The translations under genes were made by a program, and so were the position numbers. Source: an uncultured Dorea sp. (GTDB lineage Bacteria; Bacillota; Clostridia; Lachnospirales; Lachnospiraceae). From it: DNA of 34,536 bases. This document shows positions 1-6,329 of this stretch, in pieces (position 1 is the first letter of the stretch; each line of letters starts with the position of its first letter). Under the pieces are notes generated by a model that saw nothing but the letters and a program-made list of their open reading frames with translations, was not told where the DNA came from and ran no database searches. The DNA is taken from contig CAPEBR010000041.1 in assembly GCA_948602995.1 (NCBI GenBank), forward strand, positions 1-34,536, written 5' to 3'.

Positions 1-2
1 CC

Positions 3-131
3 TTTTCAAAAAGTGGAGATGTAAGAATATACAGCAAAAAAGAGTTAGAGGAAATCTTTTACAATTGTGGATTTAAAACAGTGCAGGTTTATAGAAAAGG
101 GGAAGGGGTATTTCTTAAAGCTGAAAAATGA
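3..131 (+). CDS. C-terminal fragment of a methyltransferase-like protein (truncated by window edge)
   Basis: An open frame enters from the left edge and stops at 129-131, giving 42 residues that begin FSKSGDVRIYSKKELEE and end GEGVFLKAEK. The pattern is a helix (YSKKELEEIF), then a GF turn, then a final strand ending in AEK. That resembles the last part of class I SAM-dependent methyltransferases, in which the closing strands follow 'ell..aGF..v'. No catalytic motif lies inside the window, so the family call is a pattern-based inference. The frame has no internal stop and could be the intact end of a gene that starts outside. Confidence 0.4.
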   Translation, partial: FSKSGDVRIYSKKELEEIFYNCGFKTVQVYRKGEGVFLKAEK

Positions 132-158
132 ATATCAAATTTTCATCTGTAAGAAAGG

Positions 159-541
159 CAGAATGTTTTCTTACATAAGATTCCGGCAGGTAATAACATT
201 TTTGAGTATTTAAAACAGAATATACAGAAAGATATTTTTGTCATATTTCTTTGGTCGAATGAGTACTTAAAAAGTGCAGCATGTTTAAATGAAATGGGAG
301 CAGCGTGGATAGTCGAAAGTGATTAATAAATATGTATACTCTAGACTTTGAATTTAATAACCCACAATATCATAATTGTGCGGTTGATGTCAGGCAAATG
401 GGGGTAGTATTAAAGAATGATGAATATTGTAAAATGGGAATGGTGGAATTGAAACAGAAGCTTATTCAAAATTTAGGATTAGCAATAGATGAGCAGGAAT
501 GGATATACAGCTTAGATGAATTTATGAAAAACATTAAATAG
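159..541 (+). pseudogene. TIR-domain protein remnant, N-terminally truncated and frameshifted
   Basis: Two frames together read as one TIR domain. The first (about 159-328) encodes IPAGNNIFEYLKQNIQKD, then IFVIFLWSNEYLKS, then AACLNEMGAAWIVESD. The 'S.nYlkS..ClnEMGAAW' motif is typical of bacterial TIR_2 domains. It stops at TAA 327-329. The second frame (332-541) continues with LDFEFNNPQYHNCAVDVRQMGVVLKND and ends DEFMKNIK. The start of the domain (the usual F-I-S-xx-S-K-D strand) is absent, and an in-frame stop lies at about 150-152. Bacterial TIR proteins are often NAD+-consuming immune effectors, but this copy looks dead. The 69-residue second frame could be annotated as a small hypothetical protein, but it is better explained as the 3' part of this relic. 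Confidence 0.6.
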
Positions 542-553
542 GGGAGAATAGTT

Positions 554-1192
554 ATGGAGCAGAGAGAAATTCAAGTATTAGAGGAGTTGGCAAAGAGTTT
601 ATCTTTATTATCTACAAAAGGAACGGTTACAGCTACTGACCTGTTTTCCGAGCGGCAGCGCCTGGCTCTGGCACGGTCTGTGTCTGCAAAGGAATATATT
701 CGGAAACGGGTGAATAAGGAACTGCTGCAGACAGGAAATGAATATCTGCCAGAGACGGTGCATATAGACGGTTTTAACACGGTTATCACATTGGAAGTAG
801 CGTTGTCGGGTTCTCCCGTTTTTTACTGCAGGGACGGGGCGCTGCGTGATCTGGCCGGATTACGGGGAACATATCGCGTCATTGACAAAACGCAGGAAGC
901 GATTGAATTGCTGCTTAGGCAGTTGGAGTTTCTGCATATATCGAAGGCAGTTTTTTATTTAGACGCACCTGTATCTAACTCAGGCAGGTTATCAGGAATG
1001 ATTTTGCAGTGTGCAAAGGGATATAATATATCTGTGCAGACTCAGATTATTCCGGATGTAGACCGGGTTTTAGAACAGATGGAAGGCGTGATCAGCGGAG
1101 ATGCTATTATTTTAAACCGCTGTAAGAGCTGGCTGAATGTGGTTCCCACGATTGCAGAACAGATAGAATCTGTTTGGAAAATTCAGCTGTAA
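554..1192 (+). CDS. DUF434 / DUF5616 domain protein
   Basis: This 212-residue soluble protein has the layout of the DUF434-DUF5616 family. A helical N-terminus (about 1-65) contains SERQRLALARSVS. A C-terminal domain (about 70-205) carries VHIDGFNTVITLE, RDGALRDLAG and FYLDAPVSNSGRLSG, then a PDVDR segment and GDAIILNRCKSW. The spaced aspartates (IDG, RDG, LDAPVSxSG, PDVD) resemble a metal-dependent, PIN- or Toprim-like acidic site, but that is inference because no function is established. The ATG at 554 follows GGGGAGA by about 7 nt, a good ribosome site. It sits 12 bp behind the TIR relic and may once have been co-transcribed with it. Residue patterns appear undamaged. Confidence 0.65.
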   Translation: MEQREIQVLEELAKSLSLLSTKGTVTATDLFSERQRLALARSVSAKEYIRKRVNKELLQTGNEYLPETVHIDGFNTVITLEVALSGSPVFYCRDGALRDLAGLRGTYRVIDKTQEAIELLLRQLEFLHISKAVFYLDAPVSNSGRLSGMILQCAKGYNISVQTQIIPDVDRVLEQMEGVISGDAIILNRCKSWLNVVPTIAEQIESVWKIQL

Positions 1193-1278
1193 CTACTGTG
1201 GCATAACAGGACATTATATCTAGATGGTAAGTATATTTCCTGTTATTTATTTGGAATGAACATAAAGGATATCAGGGG

Positions 1279-2343
1279 ATGAAAAAAATTTGGAATAAGA
1301 AGAAAATAGTTTTTCCATTGTTGGTGGGAATGATATTTTTTATTACTATTATATGGTATGTAAATGACTACTATCATGCAGATGAGAATGTACAGATATA
1401 TTTGCAGGAGAAGGGGGCCGTTTCGGCAACGGAAATGTCTGATGGCCTATATCTGGATGGACCGGGAGATAACGCGGCAATGATCTTCTATCCAGGTGCG
1501 AAAGTGGAGTATACTGCCTATCTACCTCTTTTGAGCGATCTAGCTGAACGTGGGATTGACTGTTTCCTTATAAAGATGCCGTGTAATCTTGCATTTTTCG
1601 GGCAGAATAAAGCGAAAAAGATTATGGATTCTTATGAGTATGACCACTGGTATCTGTCCGGGCATTCTTTAGGAGGAGCGATGGCCGCATCCTATGCTTC
1701 CGGGCATATGGAGAGTCTTAATGGTCTGGTGCTTCTGGCGGCGTATCCAACGAAGAGCTTAAAATCGGATTCCTTTTCCGTCCTGTCAATCTATGGCAGT
1801 GAAGACGGAGTTCTGAACATGGAGAAGGTGGAGGAAGGGAAAAGCCAAATGCCTGCAGACTATATGGAAATCTGTATGGAAGGCGGGAATCATGCACAGT
1901 TTGGAAACTACGGAGAACAAAAGGGCGACCATACCGCAGGGATCAGCCGAAAGGAACAACAGAAGCAGACGGTGGATGCCATTTTAGACCTGATGGAAAC
2001 GCATAAGGATCAGAAGCAGGAGGATGCAGTGATGACCTATGAACAGGTGAGTCCACAGAAAGCAAAAGAGAGAATGGAAGAGGAAAAGGATGTGATCATT
2101 CTGGATGTCCGTACTCAGGAGGAATATGATTCCGGACATATCGAAAACGCCGTATGTCTGCCGAATGAGGATATAATAAGCGAACCAGACATTCTGCCGG
2201 ATAAAGACCAGGAGATCCTGGTATATTGCCGGAGTGGGAACCGGAGCAGACAGGCGGCGAAAAAGCTTGCAGATATGGGATATGGAAATGTTTTGGAATT
2301 CGGCGGGATTCTGGACTGGCCGTATCCAGATCTGATAGAATAA
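1279..2343 (+). CDS. Membrane-anchored alpha/beta-hydrolase fused to a rhodanese domain
   Basis: The protein has 354 residues. A basic N-terminus and one hydrophobic segment (about 11-28) form a signal anchor, so the rest probably faces outward. Residues 65-240 are an alpha/beta hydrolase with the nucleophile elbow GHSLGG (Ser130), a probable acid at Asp176 (YGSEDG) and His205 in GGNHAQF. Residues 250-352 are a rhodanese domain with ILDVRTQEEYDSGHI and the active loop CRSGNRSR (Cys317). The two domains normally occur as separate proteins. They are joined by a charged linker (THKDQKQEDA). A Met at 252, at the junction, could be the old rhodanese start. Substrates cannot be predicted; sulfur transfer by the rhodanese is known only at family level. 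The ATG at 1279 follows a weak purine-rich site (AGGGG), and no better start is visible. Confidence 0.8.
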   Translation: MKKIWNKKKIVFPLLVGMIFFITIIWYVNDYYHADENVQIYLQEKGAVSATEMSDGLYLDGPGDNAAMIFYPGAKVEYTAYLPLLSDLAERGIDCFLIKMPCNLAFFGQNKAKKIMDSYEYDHWYLSGHSLGGAMAASYASGHMESLNGLVLLAAYPTKSLKSDSFSVLSIYGSEDGVLNMEKVEEGKSQMPADYMEICMEGGNHAQFGNYGEQKGDHTAGISRKEQQKQTVDAILDLMETHKDQKQEDAVMTYEQVSPQKAKERMEEEKDVIILDVRTQEEYDSGHIENAVCLPNEDIISEPDILPDKDQEILVYCRSGNRSRQAAKKLADMGYGNVLEFGGILDWPYPDLIE

Positions 2344-2486
2344 GTAATCTGGGGCTGAATCCGAAAAGCCTGATCAAAAATATTCCCAGCCCCAGGGAGC
2401 GGTGGAAACAGCCGGTGAAAGTCTGGATTCATGAGATGTATGAAGATAGATATGGTAAAAAGAAGAACAAAGCGGCATCGTCTTAG
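2341..2486 (+). pseudogene. Possible gene remnant encoding LGLNPKSLIKNIPSP...
   Basis: Directly after the hydrolase-rhodanese stop, another frame reads LGLNPKSLIKNIPSPRE and then KVWIHEMYEDRYGKK before TAG at 2484-2486. The composition (helix starts, a WxxPVKxWI pattern, a basic tail) looks more protein-like than a chance frame, and I have the impression of a small conserved family in clostridia. The upstream part of this frame lies inside the rhodanese coding region in a different frame and is surely noise. There is no start codon or ribosome site at the beginning of the meaningful part. I read it as a 3' relic, with low confidence. The same stretch holds a 9-bp inverted repeat (CTGGGGCTG at 2349-2357, CAGCCCCAG at 2387-2395). 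Confidence 0.3.
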
Positions 2487-2567
2487 CGGTGCTGTTTTCA
2501 TTTGCGTAATGAAAAACTATAATGCATATTGCCGCAGATACTAAAGAAAAAGATTTGAGGTGAAGGT

Positions 2568-3046
2568 ATGGCAGTTGCACATATGGAACGGAAACAGAAG
2601 CTTTCCGGAATGATTACGGAAAATGACAGGATTGCAGTTTCCCGCTATATCGAAAAAGAGGGAACGGCGCTTTATCAGGCGGCAGAGGCAAAGGAGCTGG
2701 AAGGGGTTGTGGCCAAAAGAAAAGAGAGCCTTTACTTTATGGGGAAGCGGACAAAGGACTGGGTAAAGTTTAAACGCATGGCAGATGAGGAATTCATTGC
2801 CGCGGGATATATACAAAAGGGGGAACATACCTTTAGCCTGGTACTGGCAATATCGGCTTGGCAGGCTGGTTTATAAGTGGCATGTTACTTCCGGCTGGGA
2901 ATGAAAACGCTGTCTGGGTGGAGCCGAATCAGGTCTGTGTGGTGGAATATATGCCGAATATGCTGTACTCTCTCCGACAACCCGCTTTTAAAGGATTTCA
3001 TGATGACATTCTCCTAGAGGACGTACAGGTAAATGATGAGATATGA
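2568..3046 (+). pseudogene. ATP-dependent DNA ligase fragment, frameshifted at least twice
   Basis: Frame one (2568-2876) gives VSRYIEKEGTALYQ, KELEGVVAKRKES, and TKDWVKFKRM. That is the adenylation-domain end of an ATP-dependent DNA ligase, with motif IV (LEGVVAKR) and motif V (WVKFKR). At about 2838-2845 the sense moves to another frame (QYRLGRLVYKWHVTSG), and from about 2890 to a third (GNENAVWVEPNQVCVVEYM ... FKGFHDDILLEDV), matching the OB-fold end (WVEP..V..V.Y...). The ligase start, including the KxDG lysine motif, is absent. Without it the product could not form ligase-AMP, so this is a decayed fragment of a LigD-like or plasmid/phage-type ligase. The ATG at 2568 has a plausible upstream site (GAGGTGAAGGT) but is probably accidental or secondary. 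Confidence 0.7.
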
Positions 3047-3100
3047 AATAACGAATTCCGTTGTAAGCATATCACAAGGCGGGTAAGGGTTACGTCCTCT

Positions 3101-4420
3101 CTAAACATTTTTCTCATCTCTTTCTGATTTAATATATAATGCAATGCCAGTTAAAGTGACAAAACATTCAGTAATTGGAAAAGATAACCATACTCCCGTC
3201 ATTTCTAATAAAAAAGACAGGAAAAACGCCATAGGGATTATAATTAAAAAACCTCTTAACAGTGAAATGGTTTGTGCAGGCAGCGCTTTTTCTGTTGATG
3301 TAAAATATGCGGATATAATGATGTTAAACCCGACAAATGGAATGGCAGTAAAATACAATTTTAATCCTGTTACTGCAATCTGCTGTAACTGTACATTTTG
3401 TTCACTGTTAAACACGCTTACGATTGGACTGGCAGATAATAAAAAAAACAAATAAATGGCGCATGATATAACCAACATTGTTTTTAAGGCGTATTTAAAA
3501 ATTTGCTTCTGACTATCACGCTCTCCATATCCATATACTCTGCTTAAAATTGGCTGTGTTCCCTGTGCTATCCCGGTATAAATTGAAACAACCACAAGTG
3601 ATAAGTTTGCAACTACACCATAAGCAGCTACGCCGATATTTCCTTGTAGGTTCAGAATAATAGCATTAAAGACTATCATTACAATACCGGAAGCCATTTC
3701 TGTGATGAAAGACGGAATACCTAAAGAAATAATAGTTCCTGTCAGCCTAAAGGTTGGATTTATTCGTACTAAATGAAACTGGTTTTGTTTTGTAAACCAA
3801 TGCCTGGACAAAACAATTAAGCTAATAACAGGTGCTAACCCTGTGGCTAATACTGCGCCAAATATTCCCATATTAAGGGGAAAAATAAATATATAATCTA
3901 AAATAATGTTTGAGAAACTTCCAGTCAGCATAGCAATCATGGATAACTTAGGATTTCCGTCATTCCTTACAAAGCAGATCAGAGTGTCATTCCCCATAAA
4001 TGCCGGGGCAAAAAGTAATATAACCTGTAAATATGTTTTTGTCATATGAAAAACGTCTTTGTCAGCACCTAATAGTTTTGTTAGTTTTTCAGAAAAGAAA
4101 ATGCCGGTTAGTACGAAAATGGCAGCTAATATAGACATGATAAAAATTGTATTCGAAAAAGATTTATCTGCATTTTCATATTTTTTCTGCCCTCTATAAA
4201 TAGAATATTTTGTTGCGCCTCCCATTCCAAGCATCAGACCGCTTCCATGAATAAAGCTATAAATAGGAATAGCTAAGTTAAGTGCAGTCAGACCATTTGC
4301 ACCCAAACCGTTTGAAATAAAAAAGGTATCAGCAAGTATGTAACACGATAAGCCAATCATACCGCATATATTTAATATTACATATCGAAAAAATTCACTT
4401 AAAAGTGTTTCTGCTTTCAT
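3101..4420 (-). CDS. MATE family efflux transporter
   Basis: This is a 439-residue polytopic membrane protein with about twelve hydrophobic segments, the usual size for MATE (multidrug and toxin extrusion) antiporters. The N-terminus carries the conserved DTFFISNGLGANGLTALNLA pattern of MATE helix 2, and the second half repeats the fold (TEMASGIVMIVFNAIILN). Family members export cationic drugs or metabolites using Na+ or H+ gradients; the substrate here is unknown. I prefer the ATG at 4420 over the one at 4426. AAGGAG lies 6 nt before 4420, whereas the upstream ATG directly abuts the Shine-Dalgarno sequence. The gene stands alone on the minus strand, behind its own promoter and a terminator-like leader hairpin that suggests conditional expression. 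Confidence 0.88.
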   Translation of the reverse strand: MKAETLLSEFFRYVILNICGMIGLSCYILADTFFISNGLGANGLTALNLAIPIYSFIHGSGLMLGMGGATKYSIYRGQKKYENADKSFSNTIFIMSILAAIFVLTGIFFSEKLTKLLGADKDVFHMTKTYLQVILLFAPAFMGNDTLICFVRNDGNPKLSMIAMLTGSFSNIILDYIFIFPLNMGIFGAVLATGLAPVISLIVLSRHWFTKQNQFHLVRINPTFRLTGTIISLGIPSFITEMASGIVMIVFNAIILNLQGNIGVAAYGVVANLSLVVVSIYTGIAQGTQPILSRVYGYGERDSQKQIFKYALKTMLVISCAIYLFFLLSASPIVSVFNSEQNVQLQQIAVTGLKLYFTAIPFVGFNIIISAYFTSTEKALPAQTISLLRGFLIIIPMAFFLSFLLEMTGVWLSFPITECFVTLTGIALYIKSERDEKNV

Positions 4421-4432
4421 AGACATCTCCTT

Positions 4433-4492
4433 AAAAACAAAAAGCGTCAGAACTTTCTATCTTCTATGACCTAACGATAGAAAGTCTGACGC
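4433..4492 (-). terminator. Intrinsic terminator / attenuator inside the MATE leader
   Basis: The arms at 4476-4492 and 4444-4461 (minus strand order) pair over 17 bp (GCGTCAGACTTTCTATC with its complement), with one bulged base and a 14-nt loop. A T-tract (TTTTTGTTTTT) follows at 4443-4433, and the MATE ribosome site comes immediately after. The loop repeats ATAGAA, which offers a shorter competing pairing with the 5' arm. Just upstream, CTCTTT/AAAGAG (4515-4520 / 4498-4503) forms a second small hairpin. Terminator placement between promoter and start codon implies attenuation. The signal is unknown, and no known riboswitch class was recognised. Confidence 0.75.
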
Positions 4493-4541
4493 AAAATCTC
4501 TTTACCCGGTGGCAAAAGAGCAACGTTGTTTCCAGTACGGT

Positions 4542-4570
4542 ATTATATATCAAAACAGCCTAAAAAGCAA
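4542..4570 (-). promoter_or_regulatory. Sigma-70 promoter of the MATE gene
   Basis: On the minus strand, TTGCTT (4570-4565) is followed by a 17-nt spacer and a perfect TATAAT (4547-4542). Transcription should begin near 4535, giving a leader of about 115 nt that contains both hairpins before the start codon at 4420. Confidence 0.7.
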
Positions 4571-4612
4571 TACCAAAAGTGAAAAAATGCTTTCAGTAAC
4601 TAATCTCATTTT

Positions 4613-5104
4613 TCAACATGCGTTTGATTTTGTGATGCTGTCAACATAGTTCTGAATCTCGGTATCTGTCAGGTGATTCATTAGTTTTTCTGATACAAAA
4701 CATGCACTTTCTGATACACAGGGAATTAGATCACTCACTGTTTTTCCGAGTCCGCTTCCTCCAGATGTGGCAAAAATTGAAATCTTTTTACCGGAAAAAT
4801 CATAAGATTCCAAAAAGGTCTTAACGATTGTCGGAGCTGTGTACCACCAGATTGGAAATCCGATGAGTACTACCTCATATTGCTCCATATCTTCTACTTT
4901 AACTGCAATTTCAGGTCTTGACATCGGATCGATCATCTCAATTGAACTCCTGGATTTTTTATCCTGCCAATTAAGATCGGCATCTGTATAAGGTTCAGTT
5001 GGTTTTATCTCAAATATATCGGCGTCTGCTATCCTCGCTATTCTTTCCGCCGCCTTTTTTGTCACTCCGCTTGCACTAAAATAAGCTACTAATTTCTTTT
5101 TCAT
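4613..5104 (-). CDS. Flavodoxin family protein
   Basis: This is a 163-residue single-domain flavodoxin. The N-terminal strand and FMN-phosphate loop read LVAYFSASGVTKKAAERIA, where most flavodoxins have S/T-x-T/S-G-x-T. Then come VLIGFPIWWYTAPTIVKTFLE (the 50s-60s loop, with tryptophans positioned to stack on the flavin) and FATSGGSGLGKTVSDL (the 90s loop). It resembles the short flavodoxin or NADPH-dependent FMN reductase-like proteins of clostridia, which carry electrons or reduce small substrates. I chose the internal Met at 5104 because GGAAAGGAAG lies 5-9 nt upstream and the family begins with the first strand here. The longer frame to 5170 adds an unrelated 22-residue tail. The gene appears monocistronic, and its stop is only about 40 bp from the MATE promoter. 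Confidence 0.88.
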   Translation of the reverse strand: MKKKLVAYFSASGVTKKAAERIARIADADIFEIKPTEPYTDADLNWQDKKSRSSIEMIDPMSRPEIAVKVEDMEQYEVVLIGFPIWWYTAPTIVKTFLESYDFSGKKISIFATSGGSGLGKTVSDLIPCVSESACFVSEKLMNHLTDTEIQNYVDSITKSNAC

Positions 5105-5289
5105 ATTTACTTCCTTTCCATTACATATTCTTCTTGTAAAATCTTCTGAAAACTTGCAATCCTGAATCATTTCATCATAAGCATCCCGTCCGCATTACAG
5201 GTAATACCTAAGTAATTACATTATAATACTTGAACCTAACTCCAGGTCAATACTTATTTTCATAAATTCCCACTGCCTGTTCCGTTTCA

Positions 5290-5422
5290 TTACTGTTCAC
5301 TCCGTGACCAGTAACCTTCGCAAATCCATCTAAAATTCGCTCCGCGAATGGGATTTGCTCACACCTGAATCACTTTCTTACGGTCTGTGCAGTAAATGCA
5401 CAGACCTGTATGAACAGTAACT
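5290..5422. repeat. Palindrome-rich dispersed repeat (copy 1)
   Basis: The element is about 131 bp, bounded by TTACTGTTCA (5290-5299) and its inverted copy TGAACAGTAA (5411-5420). Three hairpins lie inside. H1 at 5290-5314 pairs TTACTG with CAGTAA around TCAC-TCC-GTGA. H2 at 5320-5358 pairs GCAAATCC with GGATTTGC, enclosing ATTCGC-TCC-GCGAAT. H3 at 5382-5406 pairs GGTCTGTGC with GCACAGACC. A related copy with the H3 segment in the opposite orientation lies at 34435-34536. Terminal inverted repeats and no coding capacity suggest a MITE- or REP-like element. Confidence 0.75.
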
Positions 5423-5520
5423 CCGTTTCTGTATAACAATATTGGCGTTATGCTCGCTGTAAGTGCGCCCTTTACATCAGAAGCAAAGGAATCTCCTATG
5501 TGTATTACTTCTAAAAACCG
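5359..5520 (-). pseudogene. HAD-superfamily phosphatase C-terminal scrap fused to repeat sequence
   Basis: On the minus strand, 5520-5425 reads RFLEVIHIGDSFASDVKGAL and then TASITPILLYRN. This is HAD motif IV (IGDSxxSDVxGA) and the following strand seen near the C-terminus of HAD phosphatases. Upstream, the frame is closed by a stop about 20 nt before the fragment, and no ribosome site or N-terminal DxDxT motif is present. Downstream, the frame runs straight into the palindromic repeat and ends at TGA (5361-5359), so the last 20 or so residues are repeat-derived. This is a relic, not a functional gene. Confidence 0.6.
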
Positions 5521-5586
5521 GCGCAGCCACCGCTATGCCTTGTTCCTCCGTCTTGCAGGCTGGTTTACTTTCATTGAAATCTCAAT

Positions 5587-6090
5587 TTATATATTCATTA
5601 AAGAAAGTAATCCTAAAAAGCACACAACTAAAATGGTTCCTGTCAATGCAATTGTATTAAACACCTTATAGATTTTATTTTCTAATATTTTATACGCTAA
5701 AGCAAAAAATAAGATACCTAATATCCCGCCCAATGTATTCCCCAATAAGTCTGTAATATCACTTGCTCCGATTTTAAGAACATATTGAATAATTTCATAC
5801 AATAAGCTCACACCTGCTATCGGCAATGCTTTAATAAGAATGTTCTGTTTTCTGTATAACATTGCTATATACACGCCAAATGGTATAAAAGCAACTATGT
5901 TTAAAATAATTTCTGAGACATCCACTTTCCCATTCACAAGTAACGAACCGGCAAACGGAATCAAATTAACACTCCTTAAATTCATTTTACACAACAAGGA
6001 TATATCCAATTCCATTTTGAATAAAATAATCCAACTTAATACGATAAGATAAACTATAAAAAGTATTTGTGTTAATTTTTTAGATTTCAT
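5587..6090 (-). CDS. VanZ-like family membrane protein
   Basis: This 167-residue protein has about five hydrophobic segments. VanZ features are visible: NLIPFAGS near residue 42, a NIVAFIPFGVYIA loop/helix, LLYEIIQYVLKIGASDITDLLGNTLGGILG, and a final helix. The acidic residues in IIQY...DxTDLLxNTLGG are the family hallmark. VanZ of Tn1546 gives low-level teicoplanin resistance, but most chromosomal homologues have no assigned role. The ATG at 6090 is preceded on the minus strand by AAGAAGGGA at suitable spacing. It is divergent from the kinase operon, with 239 bp between the start codons, so the two could share regulation. Confidence 0.85.
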   Translation of the reverse strand: MKSKKLTQILFIVYLIVLSWIILFKMELDISLLCKMNLRSVNLIPFAGSLLVNGKVDVSEIILNIVAFIPFGVYIAMLYRKQNILIKALPIAGVSLLYEIIQYVLKIGASDITDLLGNTLGGILGILFFALAYKILENKIYKVFNTIALTGTILVVCFLGLLSLMNI

Positions 6091-6158
6091 ATAATCCCTT
6101 CTTTCTCTTAATATTAAAAATTACTTTTCATCACTTGATTTAAATATGACCTCCTGAA

Positions 6159-6188
6159 GATATTATAATGCTGATTCAGAAGTTTTCT
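6159..6188 (-). promoter_or_regulatory. Weak candidate promoter of the VanZ-like gene
   Basis: On the minus strand a perfect TATAAT (6164-6159) lies about 70 nt before the start codon. The best -35 at 17-18 nt is poor (TTTAGA-like), so it may be activator-dependent or simply an A/T-rich coincidence. Confidence 0.35.
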
Positions 6189-6242
6189 AAAAAAACTAAT
6201 CAATGATATCCTGCAGTGATTTTTTGTATACTCATGTGGATT

Positions 6243-6297
6243 ATTCAACGCTTATTACTGAATAAACGTTGAATTTGACATTTTTATCTTGTATAAT
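6243..6297 (+). promoter_or_regulatory. Kinase/regulator operon promoter with overlapping inverted repeat
   Basis: TTGAAT (6269-6274), a 17-nt spacer and TATAAT (6292-6297) form a good promoter about 33 nt before the kinase start. The -35 is embedded in the right arm of an inverted repeat, ATTCAACG (6243-6250) and CGTTGAAT (6267-6274), separated by 16 nt. ACGTTGAAT resembles half-sites bound by LytTR regulators, so autoregulation by the downstream response regulator is plausible. Confidence 0.6.
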
Positions 6298-6329
6298 ATT
6301 GAGGAATAAACAGAAAGGCGGTCCGTTCA

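Noticed and set aside
3144..3455. Plus-strand 103-codon frame
   Set aside because: It lies wholly inside the MATE gene on the other strand, and its product has no domain-like pattern.
5450..5671. Overlapping small plus-strand frames between the flavodoxin and VanZ-like genes
   Set aside because: No ribosome site and no protein-like pattern. The HAD motif on the opposite strand explains part of the region.
6281..6297. TTGACA just before TATAAT upstream of the kinase gene
   Set aside because: The spacing is only 11 nt. TTGAAT at 17 nt is the workable -35.
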